A stretch of 30,436 nucleotides of DNA, taken from NCBI GenBank assembly GCA_002315235.1, contig DCGK01000102.1:1-30436 (forward strand), in the 5' to 3' direction. How positions within the stretch are numbered: position 1 is the stretch's first letter; each line of letters opens with the position of its first letter. The DNA is from Ruminococcus sp. UBA1780. GTDB taxonomy: Bacteria > Bacillota > Clostridia > Oscillospirales > Ruminococcaceae. Under the pieces are notes generated by a model. It saw nothing but the letters and a program-made list of their open reading frames with translations. It ran no database searches and was not told the origin of the DNA. This document shows positions 1-8,315 of this stretch, piece by piece. A program made the translations under genes and the position numbers.

Positions 1-20
1 TTAAAAGCAGAGCTTTGAAA

Positions 21-58
21 AAAACGGGGCAGTTTATTAACAGCCCCGTTTTTGTTTT
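21..58. terminator. Bidirectional intrinsic terminator
   Basis: A 10-bp perfect inverted repeat (AAAACGGGGC at 21-30 and GCCCCGTTTT at 43-52) encloses a 12-nt loop. A T run follows on the plus strand (51-60), and the A run at 18-24 gives a T run on the minus strand, so it can stop transcription from both sides. On the minus strand it begins immediately at the stop codon of the helicase-loader gene and so ends that operon; on the plus strand it could end a gene lying left of the window. Confidence 0.85.
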
Positions 59-1048
59 TTACAGTGTTTTCTGACGGCCTACATAATCAAGTCTTATCAT
101 CTGACGCACGTCATTTCCGCTGAATTTCAGAATATCATAGTGTGAAACGATTCTTGATACGATACGCGGTTCATATCGTACTTCAATTTCCTGAAGAGAA
201 AGATTTGTGCTGATGATTGTCGGAATATTTTTATTAAGCCTTGTATTAATGATGTTGTACATTGTAGATGTACAGAACTGCTTGTCATATTCAGTTCCAA
301 GGTCATCGATAATGAGAAGGTCAGCGTCAGTGATAATGCCCAGTGTGTCACCTTCCGAACGGCCGAAGTGTTCACTTTCGATTCTGTCCATAAGGTTGAT
401 GGAAGAGCCGTATACCACATTCCAGTTCATCGAAAGAAGTCTTTCAGCAATGGCAAGCGAGAGATGTGTTTTTCCAAGTCCGGTTTTACCTGTTATAAAC
501 ACGTTGTTTGCAGTGTTCCTTGAGAACGTAGCTGTATATTTTCTGCAGTAGTCAAGATTGTTTGACATTGTTGTGAAACAGTCCGTGTCGCTGGCAGTCG
601 AAACACCTCTGTAGTATTCAAGATTGAACGTGTCAAATGTTGAAAGCTTAAGAGGAGAGGTCTGGTTCAGCTCCTGGACGGCGAGCTTTCCTGCTGTTTC
701 ATTGAGACAGGAGCACCTTACTCCGTTACAGAAGCCGGTGTCTGAACAACGGCTGCATGTGTATTTGAGATCAAGATAATCCTTAGGGTATCCGTTCTTA
801 ACGAGAAGATTCTTAACCATTTCCTGAGCCTGGAGATTACTCTTTTCAAGCTGCTTCATATTTTCCTGAACGTTTTCGCCCTTTGTTATTATGCGGAGAA
901 TATTTATGCTTGACTGTGAAAGAACGCGGTTTACTTCAGCTATTTCAGGTACGGCCTTTTCAACCTCCGCAATGCGGTTTTCATTCTGTGTCTTTGCAGC
1001 TATTCTTCTGTTGTTTATGATATCAATAGCTCTTGAATAAGTACTCAT
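59..1048 (-). CDS. DnaC/DnaI-like helicase-loader ATPase
   Basis: A 329-residue AAA+ protein of the DnaC/IstB/DnaI type, which in Firmicutes loads the replicative helicase onto DNA during initiation and restart. The ATPase core is visible: Walker A GKTGLGKT at 187-194, Walker B LLIIDD at 244-249, and a sensor-like STNLS further on. A cysteine cluster (C98, C101, C107, C112, C114) precedes the core and probably binds zinc, as in the N-terminal part of DnaI. Residues 1-90 are helical and charged. The ATG start is 3 bases after the stop of the upstream DnaD-domain gene and has an AAAGGA site inside that gene's end, so the two are co-transcribed and probably translationally coupled. An IstB transposition helper is the main alternative, but there is no transposase and the DnaD partner argues for replication. 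Confidence 0.85.
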   Translation of the reverse strand: MSTYSRAIDIINNRRIAAKTQNENRIAEVEKAVPEIAEVNRVLSQSSINILRIITKGENVQENMKQLEKSNLQAQEMVKNLLVKNGYPKDYLDLKYTCSRCSDTGFCNGVRCSCLNETAGKLAVQELNQTSPLKLSTFDTFNLEYYRGVSTASDTDCFTTMSNNLDYCRKYTATFSRNTANNVFITGKTGLGKTHLSLAIAERLLSMNWNVVYGSSINLMDRIESEHFGRSEGDTLGIITDADLLIIDDLGTEYDKQFCTSTMYNIINTRLNKNIPTIISTNLSLQEIEVRYEPRIVSRIVSHYDILKFSGNDVRQMIRLDYVGRQKTL

Positions 1049-1051
1049 AAT

Positions 1052-2098
1052 TTATGTCCTTTTCGGTGTGTTGGAACTGTGTGTTATTGCCAGTTCATCA
1101 AATCTGCTTATATCATAGCTCTGCTCTTCACTGCGGCTGCCGGATGAAGACTTTTTGCTGCTGATTTCGGCTTCAGCCTGTTCACGCGTTGATATGCCTT
1201 TTTTACGCCAGCTTTCAAGTATGCCGTTCACGTAGTTTGTGGTAAGTGTTTTGCCGAGATCAGTTGCTCTTTCACATGCACAGGATACAAGGTCTGCGCT
1301 GAATCCCTTAAGCATCCATTCATCAAAAAATTTCTGCTGGTTAGGGGTAGGCTGTCTTCTGAGTCCGAAGGCGGCAGTCATTTTTGAGAGAAATGTACTC
1401 TGCTTTGTAAGTCTTGCTATTTCGGCTTCAGCCTTGTCAAGTGAGTTTATATCGTTCTGGCTCCAGCTTACAGCTATGGTTTCTATGTATGAGGTATGTG
1501 TTTTTCCGATTGAGGAACAGTAGGAAAGAAGCATAAGAATAACATCGGGCTTCAGGCCGAGATATTCGTGCTGCCAGACCAGTGACCGTACCATTGTATG
1601 GTTAATGGTGTTTCCGAGGACAACCTGGGCCATGTCAAAGAGACCCTTCATCTCCTTTGAGTTTTCACGCATTCTGTCAATTTCGCTTGGTGTAACCTGA
1701 AATGAAGCACTTGAGGTCTGGATTTCCGGTTTTATTTCCGTACGTACCGGTTCGTCAGCTTCCTGACGGGGATTCTGCACAGGTACGGATTCATGCGCCG
1801 GTGCGGTATGTGTGTCTGAAGAGATTTCAGGTGAACCTGCTGATACTGCGGTATTTCCGGCTGAGCTGCTGAGAATACCGACTCCCTCCCAGAAATTGAA
1901 TGCGTCACTGATATCATCCCCGCTTATGTTAAGAGCGGCGGATATTTCCGTACGGCTTACATTCCGGCTGTTGTTTCTCAGGAGGTAAAGCAGCACCTTT
2001 ACAGCACTTCCCGAAGCCAGCTTTATATAATTGTCAACCACTGCACCGGGTACAGCAAACACTGTTTCCCAGCATCCGGCATTCAGATAATAATTCAT
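1052..2098 (-). CDS. DnaD-domain primosome protein
   Basis: A 348-residue protein with an N-terminal winged-helix-like part (about 1-80), a low-complexity linker rich in Pro, Glu, Ser and Ala (about 80-150), and a C-terminal part carrying two copies of the YxxxIxxxW signature of the DnaD/DnaB_2 domain (YIETIAVSW and YVNGILESW). Such proteins remodel DNA and help load the helicase in primosome assembly, which fits the helicase loader directly downstream. The frame stays open up to 2164, but I chose the ATG at 2098: a good promoter lies at 2136-2164, so a longer start would sit inside it, and MNYYLNAGCWETVF looks like a real N-terminus. The ribosome binding site (AAGGGA) is moderate. The C-terminus after the second repeat is Ser/Lys/Glu-rich and probably disordered. 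Confidence 0.85.
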   Translation of the reverse strand: MNYYLNAGCWETVFAVPGAVVDNYIKLASGSAVKVLLYLLRNNSRNVSRTEISAALNISGDDISDAFNFWEGVGILSSSAGNTAVSAGSPEISSDTHTAPAHESVPVQNPRQEADEPVRTEIKPEIQTSSASFQVTPSEIDRMRENSKEMKGLFDMAQVVLGNTINHTMVRSLVWQHEYLGLKPDVILMLLSYCSSIGKTHTSYIETIAVSWSQNDINSLDKAEAEIARLTKQSTFLSKMTAAFGLRRQPTPNQQKFFDEWMLKGFSADLVSCACERATDLGKTLTTNYVNGILESWRKKGISTREQAEAEISSKKSSSGSRSEEQSYDISRFDELAITHSSNTPKRT

Positions 2099-2135
2099 GA
2101 AAATATCCGTCCCTTCATTTTTTTCAGTACCTATA

Positions 2136-2164
2136 ATGATATCATATTTTAAAACGAAAAACAA
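2136..2164 (-). promoter_or_regulatory. Sigma-A-type promoter for the DnaD/helicase-loader operon
   Basis: Reading the minus strand, TTGTTT (2164-2159) and TATCAT (2141-2136) are separated by exactly 17 bp, and transcription would start about 30 nt ahead of the chosen ATG at 2098. It is divergent from the beta-glucosidase promoter at 2211-2239. Confidence 0.6.
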
Positions 2165-2210
2165 GGCTTGAAGTGCAGTAAATAAATTGTTGGAAATATC
2201 AAGAATTATG

Positions 2211-2239
2211 TTGAAAAAGCTGATATGATGTGATATAAT
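2211..2239 (+). promoter_or_regulatory. Sigma-A-type promoter for the GH1 gene
   Basis: TTGAAA (2211-2216), a 17-bp spacer and TATAAT (2234-2239), with a TG one base before the -10 box (extended -10). The leader to the ATG at 2324 is about 75 nt; I see no clear operator or catabolite-response element in it. Confidence 0.75.
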
Positions 2240-2323
2240 GTCGATAATGAAAGAGGGCTGTTTATCTGAAATATCCCTGTTTCGGTTCTTTGAAAAAAAT
2301 TACAGGAAAGACGGGGGTTATTT

Positions 2324-3685
2324 ATGGCATTCAGAAAAGATTTTCTATGGGGCGCCGCATCGGCTGCATATCAGCTTGAGGGCGGATACAGAGAGGACGG
2401 AAAGGGTCTTAATATCTGGGACGTATTTACAAACTGCACATCGGCACGTGACAAGCGTTTTGTCAGATACTGCGAAACCGGAAATGTTGCATGTGACCAT
2501 TATCACCGCTATAAGGAAGACATTGCGATGATGAAGGAGATGGGTATAAAAAACTACAGGTTTTCAATTAACTGGACAAGAATTCTTCCTGACGGTACAG
2601 GCAGAGTTAATGAAGAGGGACTGAAGTTTTACTCGGATCTTGTTGATGAGCTTGTGAGGAACGGAATCGAACCGCTTGTTACGCTGTTCCACTGGGATTA
2701 TCCGTATAAGCTTCACCTTAAGGGCGGCTGGCTTAATCCGGATTCATCGGACTGGTTTGCAGAGTATGCAGGGATTGTCACTGATGCACTTTCAGACAGA
2801 GTGCGTTACTGGATGACCGTAAATGAACCGCAGGTGTTCATTGGCCTCGGGTATCTCATGGGTGTGCATGCTCCTTTCCAGAAGGCTCATTCATGCGACA
2901 TTATTCAGATGACTCATAACGTTCTTCTGGCCCACGGCAAGGCAGTAAAGGTTATCCGTGAAAGGGCAAAGACTGAGCCCAGGGTCGGATTTGCTTTTGC
3001 AACAGCCTGTTATAACCCTCTTGATGAGAGTCCTGAGGAGATAGAGAAGGCAAGGAAAAAGAGCTTTGATTTTGACAGATGGAATTACATATTCACACCG
3101 GGATGGTGGGCTGATCCTGTATTTTTCGGAAAATACAATGACAAAGCCTATGAACTTTTCGGTGATGACATGCCGCAGATAAATGCCGGTGACATGGAAA
3201 TTATCTCCCAGCCTGTTGATTTTTACGGAGTAAATCTTTATGACAGCCGTGCAGACAGAATGACTGAGGGATATCCTGAAAACTGCTTTACAGGTACACC
3301 GAGAACTTCCACAGACTGGCCGGTAACTCCTCAGGTGCTTTACTGGTCACCTAAGTTCCTGTATGAAAGATACGGGGTACCGGTTATGATTACTGAAAAC
3401 GGTATGGCAAACAATGACTGGGTAAGCGTTGACGGACGTGTTCATGACACGCAGAGACAGGATTTTACACACAGATATCTTCGTGAGCTTAAGCGTGCAG
3501 CTGATGAGGGTGTTGATATTCTCGGATATATGCACTGGTCCGTTATGGACAATTTCGAATGGGCTGACGGATACGACAGGAGATTCGGTCTTGTTTATGT
3601 TGATTACCGTACTCAGGAGAGAATTATCAAGGATTCTGCTTTCTGGTATAAGGAAGTAATGGAGAGTAACGGGGAGAATCTCTGA
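2324..3685 (+). CDS. Glycoside hydrolase family 1 beta-glucosidase
   Basis: A 453-residue cytoplasmic enzyme of the usual GH1 length, with no signal peptide. It should hydrolyse beta-glucosides such as cellobiose or other short beta-linked oligosaccharides by a retaining mechanism. The N-terminal FLWGAASAAYQLEG block, the acid/base Glu in the TVNEP motif (E168) and the nucleophile Glu in ITENG (E358) are all present, as is a C-terminal HWSVMDNFEWADGY block that shapes the sugar-binding site. The start is supported by a GGGGG-type site 7-12 bases upstream. It is monocistronic, with its own promoter and a strong terminator. No PTS or sugar transporter is adjacent. The tested substrate could be a 6-phospho-sugar in some GH1 members; the sequence alone does not decide, but the lack of a PTS neighbour favours a plain beta-glucosidase. 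Confidence 0.9.
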   Translation: MAFRKDFLWGAASAAYQLEGGYREDGKGLNIWDVFTNCTSARDKRFVRYCETGNVACDHYHRYKEDIAMMKEMGIKNYRFSINWTRILPDGTGRVNEEGLKFYSDLVDELVRNGIEPLVTLFHWDYPYKLHLKGGWLNPDSSDWFAEYAGIVTDALSDRVRYWMTVNEPQVFIGLGYLMGVHAPFQKAHSCDIIQMTHNVLLAHGKAVKVIRERAKTEPRVGFAFATACYNPLDESPEEIEKARKKSFDFDRWNYIFTPGWWADPVFFGKYNDKAYELFGDDMPQINAGDMEIISQPVDFYGVNLYDSRADRMTEGYPENCFTGTPRTSTDWPVTPQVLYWSPKFLYERYGVPVMITENGMANNDWVSVDGRVHDTQRQDFTHRYLRELKRAADEGVDILGYMHWSVMDNFEWADGYDRRFGLVYVDYRTQERIIKDSAFWYKEVMESNGENL

Positions 3686-3711
3686 GAAAATATTGTGAAT
3701 AATTATATGAA

Positions 3712-3790
3712 CCGATGACGGAGTCATCGGATGTGCAAGGCAATAAAAATAAAATTATTATAGTGAATGCAGGATTCAATCCTGTGTTCA
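3712..3790 (+). repeat. Structured intergenic element, copy 1
   Basis: Hairpin P1 pairs CCGATGAC (3712-3719) with GTCATCGG (3723-3730) around a GGA loop. Its 3' end runs into the linker GGATGTGCAAGGCA (3729-3742), then an A/T-rich stretch, then TATAGTGAA (3759-3767), which opens hairpin P2: TGAA and TTCA (3764-3767, 3787-3790) outside, CAGGAT and ATCCTG (3770-3775, 3779-3784) inside. The linker and TATAGTGAA recur in copy 2 at 8316-8439. Here the element sits in the 3' untranslated region of the GH1 gene just before its terminator. It could be a structured RNA or a short palindromic genomic repeat; the strand is assumed. Confidence 0.55.
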
Positions 3791-3793
3791 ATG

Positions 3794-3852
3794 AAAAATC
3801 CGGAACAGTATGTGCATACATCCCACAGTCACATACAGTTTCGGATTTTTTT
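3794..3852 (+). terminator. Strong two-part intrinsic terminator after GH1
   Basis: The outer stem is 13 bp with one G-T pair (AAAAATCCGGAAC at 3794-3806 with GTTTCGGATTTTT at 3838-3850). After an A-A mismatch an inner 7-bp stem follows (GTATGTG 3808-3814 with CACATAC 3830-3836). A run of seven T at 3846-3852 closes it. The stem is much longer than needed for simple termination. Confidence 0.85.
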
Positions 3853-3875
3853 ATTGTATTACCGTAAAAAATATA

Positions 3876-3904
3876 TTGATATATTTTCAGTGATATGATA
3901 TAAT
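3876..3904 (+). promoter_or_regulatory. Sigma-A-type promoter for the ABC transporter
   Basis: TTGATA (3876-3881), 17-bp spacer, TATAAT (3899-3904) with a TG one base upstream of the -10 box. In the short leader GTTCTG (3912-3917) can pair with CAGAAC (3934-3939), a small hairpin or operator candidate just before the AAAGGA ribosome binding site. Confidence 0.75.
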
Positions 3905-3960
3905 TACAACAGTTCTGTAATAAAAAAATACATCAGAACAGAGAAAGGAACAAAATAATT

Positions 3961-6804
3961 ATGCTTGAAACAAAAGACCTTTTGAAAAAGTACAAGCCTA
4001 AAAAGGGCGAAACGGTTACTGCAGTTGACCGTATTTCACTCAGATTTCCTGAGAAGGGAATGGTATTTCTTCTCGGTAAGTCCGGAAGCGGCAAGTCAAC
4101 CATGCTCAATCTTCTGGGAGGACTTGACAGTTACGATGACGGCGAAATTATCATCAAGGGTATTTCCTCAAAGGACTTTGACCAGCAGCGATTTGACAGC
4201 TACAGAAACACATACGTCGGATTTATTTTTCAGGAGTACAATGTCCTTGATGAATTCAGCGTCGGTGCAAATATAGCTCTTGCACTTGAGCTTCAGGGTA
4301 AGAAGGCAACTGATGAGGAGATTAACCGTATTCTTCATGAGGTTGACCTTGACGGATTCGGCGACAGAAATCCAAATGAACTTTCGGGAGGACAGAAGCA
4401 GAGAGTTGCCATTGCACGTGCACTTGTAAAAAATCCTGAGATTATCATGGGTGATGAACCTACCGGTGCTCTTGATTCAAATACCGGCCGTCAGGTTTTT
4501 GATACTCTCAAAAAGCTTTCTGCTGACAAGCTGGTAATCATTGTATCCCATGACCGTGACTATGCCGAACAGTATGCTGACCGTATTATCGAGCTTGCTG
4601 ACGGAAAGGTTATAAGAGACGTAACTGTTTCGGAAAAAGAATCAGATACGGAAAACGGACTTGTGTTCAGGTCGAATACAGTCGAGATTCCGGGAGGATA
4701 TCATCTTACCGAGGAAGACAGAGTCAGAATCAACGAATACATTGACAGGGTCGGAAGCGGAATTACGATGACGGTTCCGGATTCATCGAGAAACTTCAGG
4801 GATACTGACGAGAGTACGATTCCGGTTCAGGACGGAAAGGATTTCAGGCTTATAAAATCAGTTCTTCCGATGAAGTCTGCGTTCAAAATCGGAAGAAGCA
4901 GTCTTAAACATAAAAAATTCAGGCTTGTAATGACAATACTGCTTTCAGTAATTGCATTTACGCTGTTTGCGTTTGTTGATACCTTCAGTTCGTATGACAA
5001 CGTGCGTACAACTGTTGACTCGCTTCAGGATTCAGATATCGGATATCTTTCAGTAAGCAAGTCTGTAAAGAGAGGGGAAGGCATATTCGGAGCTCTTGAT
5101 GTATGGTGGGACAGCAGTTCAACCCGTATTTCCGATGAAGACCTTGATAAGATTGAAGCTGACACAGGAATTCCGATGGTAGGTATTTTCAAGTCAAAAA
5201 CAAAAGACTTTGGTTTTACCGGCAACATAGGTATTGTCGGTGAGTCGGAAGAGGATGCGTATCGTATGAACAATCATCTTACATCCTTCTGCGGTTTTGC
5301 GGAGATAACAGAAGAATCCATCAAAAAGATGGGATATTCACTGTATTCCGGCAGACTTCCTGACGGTAAGAAGAAGGAAATTGCGATAAGTCTTTTTGCT
5401 GCTGAAACCTTTACTGAAGCCGGATACATAAATGCCCAGCCGGTTAAGGAAGAAACAGGCGGACGTCCCGGCAGCAGGGATTTTGCCGGAGAGATGGAAA
5501 AGAAGAAAGTAAAGCCTGAAAAATTTTCTGACCCTATGTACATGGTCGGAAAAACTCTTCTCCTTGATAACGAGCTTTACACAGTAACAGGAATTATTGA
5601 TACAAAGTTTGATTCATCAAGATACGAAATGCTTGCCCAGGATACAGAAAAATTCAGCAATGCTGAATTGGTTCTTTACTACATTATGAGCAGTGAATAT
5701 GACTATGCGGTAAGTGACAGTCTTACAGGCGCAGCAATGACAGGTACCGGTGTGGTTGAAAAAATGGTTAATGATGAGCCTGCGGTCAACGAACCTGTAA
5801 ACGGAAACTTCTATATCGGCTCATATAAAAACGAGGTATCATTTGATATTTACTCCAGATTTATTTCAAAGCTCTCTGATATACCTGCCGGTGACATTAT
5901 ATGGGCGGACAAGCCTGTTGAATCCCTTAAGGAAAATGAAATTATCATTTCACTCGGAAATGCCAGCACTTATTCAGGAATGCGCAGCAGCGGTTTTGTT
6001 CCGGAAAGCGGTGAAATCACAGCAGATGATCTGAAAAAGCTTAATGATTTTATTTCCGAGTCAGGCGGTGTGGAAGGACATCTGTGGTTCTATAACAATG
6101 ACTTCGATTCGGATGATGACGGTGAGATAAAGGATATTAAAGTTGTCGGATGCTTTACTTCAGACAGTATCTACAATTATGCTGATACAATGGTAGTTAC
6201 TGATGAATTTGCAGACAGGCTCTGTGAAATAACAGAGGGAACATATTCATGTGCTGTGGGTCCGATGCCTGAATCAAGGGATGAAATGCAGAAAATCGTT
6301 GAATACTGCAGTGTTGACGGAGATGACGTTAAAGTCAGATATGAAATGAACAATGCGGTTGTTTACGAACTGGATACTTTTAACGGAATTATCAAGACAC
6401 TTGCAAAGGTGTTCTTCTGGGTAGGATTATTCTTTGCTGTATTTGCCTCAATTCTTATGGCAAACTTTATAGCTGTAAGTATCAGCTACAAGAAGCATGA
6501 AATCGGTATTCTCCGTGCCATCGGTTCAAGATCAAATGACGTTTTCAGAATATTCTTCTCTGAAAGCTTTATTATTGCCATGATTGAATTTGTTTTCACA
6601 TGCATATTCTGCTTTGCCGGAGTTACTATTCTGAACTGGTTTGTAAGACACGAGGCTGGTGTTCTGATAACCCTTCTTCACTTCGGAATCAGACAGGTAT
6701 TCCTTATACTTGTAATAAGCGTTGGTGTTGCTGCACTTGCAAGCTTCTTCCCGGTAAGAAAGACTGCTGCAAAGAAGCCGATTGACGCAATCAGAGACAG
6801 ATAA
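3961..6804 (+). CDS. ABC transporter, ATPase fused to MacB/FtsX-like permease
   Basis: A 947-residue membrane protein. Residues 1-225 are a complete ABC ATPase of the LolD/MacB/FtsE type: Walker A GKSGSGKS at 39-46, signature LSGGQ at 141-145, Walker B IIMGDE at 161-166, then the switch His in VSHD. A charged linker follows. The permease half has one membrane segment at about 322-340, a large ectodomain of roughly 470 residues, then three segments at about 816-840, 869-895 and 912-935, and ends in the PIDAIRD tail typical of FtsX-like permeases. Two copies would form the working transporter. Family members export peptides or drugs, or transmit mechanical signals across the membrane; the substrate cannot be read here. 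In Firmicutes similar genes often sit beside two-component systems sensing cell-wall peptides, but this one stands alone, with its own promoter and terminator. The ectodomain is acidic and lacks an obvious known fold. Confidence 0.85.
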   Translation: MLETKDLLKKYKPKKGETVTAVDRISLRFPEKGMVFLLGKSGSGKSTMLNLLGGLDSYDDGEIIIKGISSKDFDQQRFDSYRNTYVGFIFQEYNVLDEFSVGANIALALELQGKKATDEEINRILHEVDLDGFGDRNPNELSGGQKQRVAIARALVKNPEIIMGDEPTGALDSNTGRQVFDTLKKLSADKLVIIVSHDRDYAEQYADRIIELADGKVIRDVTVSEKESDTENGLVFRSNTVEIPGGYHLTEEDRVRINEYIDRVGSGITMTVPDSSRNFRDTDESTIPVQDGKDFRLIKSVLPMKSAFKIGRSSLKHKKFRLVMTILLSVIAFTLFAFVDTFSSYDNVRTTVDSLQDSDIGYLSVSKSVKRGEGIFGALDVWWDSSSTRISDEDLDKIEADTGIPMVGIFKSKTKDFGFTGNIGIVGESEEDAYRMNNHLTSFCGFAEITEESIKKMGYSLYSGRLPDGKKKEIAISLFAAETFTEAGYINAQPVKEETGGRPGSRDFAGEMEKKKVKPEKFSDPMYMVGKTLLLDNELYTVTGIIDTKFDSSRYEMLAQDTEKFSNAELVLYYIMSSEYDYAVSDSLTGAAMTGTGVVEKMVNDEPAVNEPVNGNFYIGSYKNEVSFDIYSRFISKLSDIPAGDIIWADKPVESLKENEIIISLGNASTYSGMRSSGFVPESGEITADDLKKLNDFISESGGVEGHLWFYNNDFDSDDDGEIKDIKVVGCFTSDSIYNYADTMVVTDEFADRLCEITEGTYSCAVGPMPESRDEMQKIVEYCSVDGDDVKVRYEMNNAVVYELDTFNGIIKTLAKVFFWVGLFFAVFASILMANFIAVSISYKKHEIGILRAIGSRSNDVFRIFFSESFIIAMIEFVFTCIFCFAGVTILNWFVRHEAGVLITLLHFGIRQVFLILVISVGVAALASFFPVRKTAAKKPIDAIRDR

Positions 6805-6820
6805 CAGATTAAGTAAACAC

Positions 6821-6857
6821 AACAAAGGCAGAATTCATGCAGTTCTGCCTTTGTTTT
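6821..6857 (+). terminator. Intrinsic terminator after the ABC transporter
   Basis: A 13-bp perfect stem (AACAAAGGCAGAA at 6821-6833 with TTCTGCCTTTGTT at 6843-6855), a 9-nt loop and a T-rich tail. It lies 17 bases after the stop codon and separates this gene from the miaB promoter. Confidence 0.9.
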
Positions 6858-6875
6858 ATTATGTACTTTGACAGC

Positions 6876-6904
6876 TTGTAAAATATTCATATTCATGATA
6901 TAAT
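6876..6904 (+). promoter_or_regulatory. Sigma-A-type promoter for miaB and genes downstream
   Basis: TTGTAA (6876-6881), 17-bp spacer, TATAAT (6899-6904) with the extended TG. An alternative -35, TTGACA at 6869-6874, is a better match but lies too far upstream (24-bp spacing). Confidence 0.7.
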
Positions 6905-6942
6905 TAAATGTACGTATCCATATTTGTTCAGGAGGAATTTTT

Positions 6943-8310
6943 TTGAATTCTTATATAGATAAAGTTAAAGCAATAAATGAAAAGCGCGAGACTCCGCCGC
7001 TTGCTCATGTGCATAATTACGGCTGTCAGCTCAATGTTACTGACGGTGAAAAGCTTAAGGGCATTCTTTTCAGAATGGGCTACGGATTTACTGAGCATCC
7101 CGAGGAGGCAGACCTTGTAATTTTCAATACCTGTGCCGTACGTGAAAACGCCGAAGAGAGAGTTTTCGGAAATCTTGGATTTCTCAAGCACTACAAGGAC
7201 AGAAACAGGGAAATGATTATCTGCGTTTCAGGCTGTATGACCGAGCAGTCTGCAGTTGTGGACAAAATCAAATCCTCCTACAAATACGTTGATATTGTTT
7301 TCGGTACAAATGCATTTGACAGATTCCCTCAGTTTGTGTATGAGGTTTTAAACGGAAGAAAGCATTTCTACGATGAAGCCGGTCCCGGAAAGGACGTATC
7401 CGAAGGAAATGAGCAGATAAGAAGCAGTACGTTCAAGGCATCTGTTCCGATTATGTACGGCTGCAACAACTTCTGTACATACTGCATAGTTCCTTATGTA
7501 AGAGGCAGGGAAAGAAGCAGACAGCCTGAGGCGATTATAAGCGAGGTTACAAAGCTTGTAAACGAAGGATACAGAGAAATTATGCTTCTTGGTCAGAACG
7601 TTAATTCATACGGAAACGACCTCGCTGACGGAATAAAATTCCCTGAACTTCTGAGAAGGATAAATGCACTGGAAGGCGAATTTATCATAAGATTTATGTC
7701 CTCACATCCGAAGGATGCCGGAAAGGACCTTATAGATGCAATGGCCGAATGCGACAAGGTAGGAAAGTTTCTTCATCTTCCTGTTCAGTCGGGAAGCAAT
7801 TCTGTTCTTGAGAGAATGAACAGAAAGTATACAGCTGAAAAGTACCTTGAAATAATAGATTATGCGAAGAGCAGAAACGCTGGATTTTCATTCTCCACGG
7901 ATATTCTTATCGGATTTCCGAACGAAACCGATGAGGAGTTTGAGGACACACTGGAGATTATACGAAAGGTTCGCTACAGCAATATCTACAGCTTTATTTA
8001 TTCAAAGCGTACAGGAACAAAGGCAGCTCTGATGGAGGATGAAACACCTTATTCCGCAAAGCAGGAAAGAATGCAGAGGCTTCTTGAACTTCAGCGTGAA
8101 ATTACTACAGAGGATTACAGAAAATACATCGGAAAAACTCTGGATGTGCTTGTTGACGGACCGGGTAAAAACGGAGAAGGCACGCTTACAGGAAAGAGCA
8201 GTGAATATATCATCGTGAATTTTGCAGGTGATGCTTCACTGACAGGCAGATTTGTAAAGGTAAAAATCACGGGTGCACGCAACTGGGCAGTTGAAGGTGA
8301 GCTTGTTTAA
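6943..8310 (+). CDS. miaB: tRNA-2-methylthio-N6-isopentenyladenosine37 synthase MiaB
   Basis: A 455-residue radical-SAM methylthiotransferase that adds the methylthio group to i6A37 in tRNAs reading UNN codons; its substrate is the product of MiaA, encoded further along the same gene string. Visible parts are the N-terminal MTTase domain with its cluster cysteines (NYGCQLN, NTCAVRENAEERVFG, CVSGCM), the radical-SAM CxxxCxxC motif in GCNNFCTYCIVPYVRGRERSR-type context, and a C-terminal TRAM domain. The full AVREN and VPYVRGRE signatures point to MiaB and not to RimO or MtaB. The start is TTG at 6943, with AGGAGGA at 6930-6936 placed 6 bases upstream; no better start exists. The next gene is a YlbF/YmcA-family protein, the same pairing as ymcB-ymcA in Bacillus subtilis. 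Confidence 0.95.
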   Translation: MNSYIDKVKAINEKRETPPLAHVHNYGCQLNVTDGEKLKGILFRMGYGFTEHPEEADLVIFNTCAVRENAEERVFGNLGFLKHYKDRNREMIICVSGCMTEQSAVVDKIKSSYKYVDIVFGTNAFDRFPQFVYEVLNGRKHFYDEAGPGKDVSEGNEQIRSSTFKASVPIMYGCNNFCTYCIVPYVRGRERSRQPEAIISEVTKLVNEGYREIMLLGQNVNSYGNDLADGIKFPELLRRINALEGEFIIRFMSSHPKDAGKDLIDAMAECDKVGKFLHLPVQSGSNSVLERMNRKYTAEKYLEIIDYAKSRNAGFSFSTDILIGFPNETDEEFEDTLEIIRKVRYSNIYSFIYSKRTGTKAALMEDETPYSAKQERMQRLLELQREITTEDYRKYIGKTLDVLVDGPGKNGEGTLTGKSSEYIIVNFAGDASLTGRFVKVKITGARNWAVEGELV

Positions 8311-8315
8311 AATTA

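Noticed and set aside
1239..1523. Plus-strand open frame of 94 codons inside the DnaD-domain gene
   Set aside because: It is fully antisense to a clear gene, has no ribosome binding site and no recognisable protein features.
3736..3764. TATAGT in the repeated element as a -10 promoter box
   Set aside because: No -35-like sequence lies 16-18 bp upstream in copy 1, and a terminator follows directly.
6882..6896. Minus-strand frames around the miaB promoter and ABC terminator
   Set aside because: They overlap the terminator and coding sequence on the other strand and begin without a ribosome binding site.
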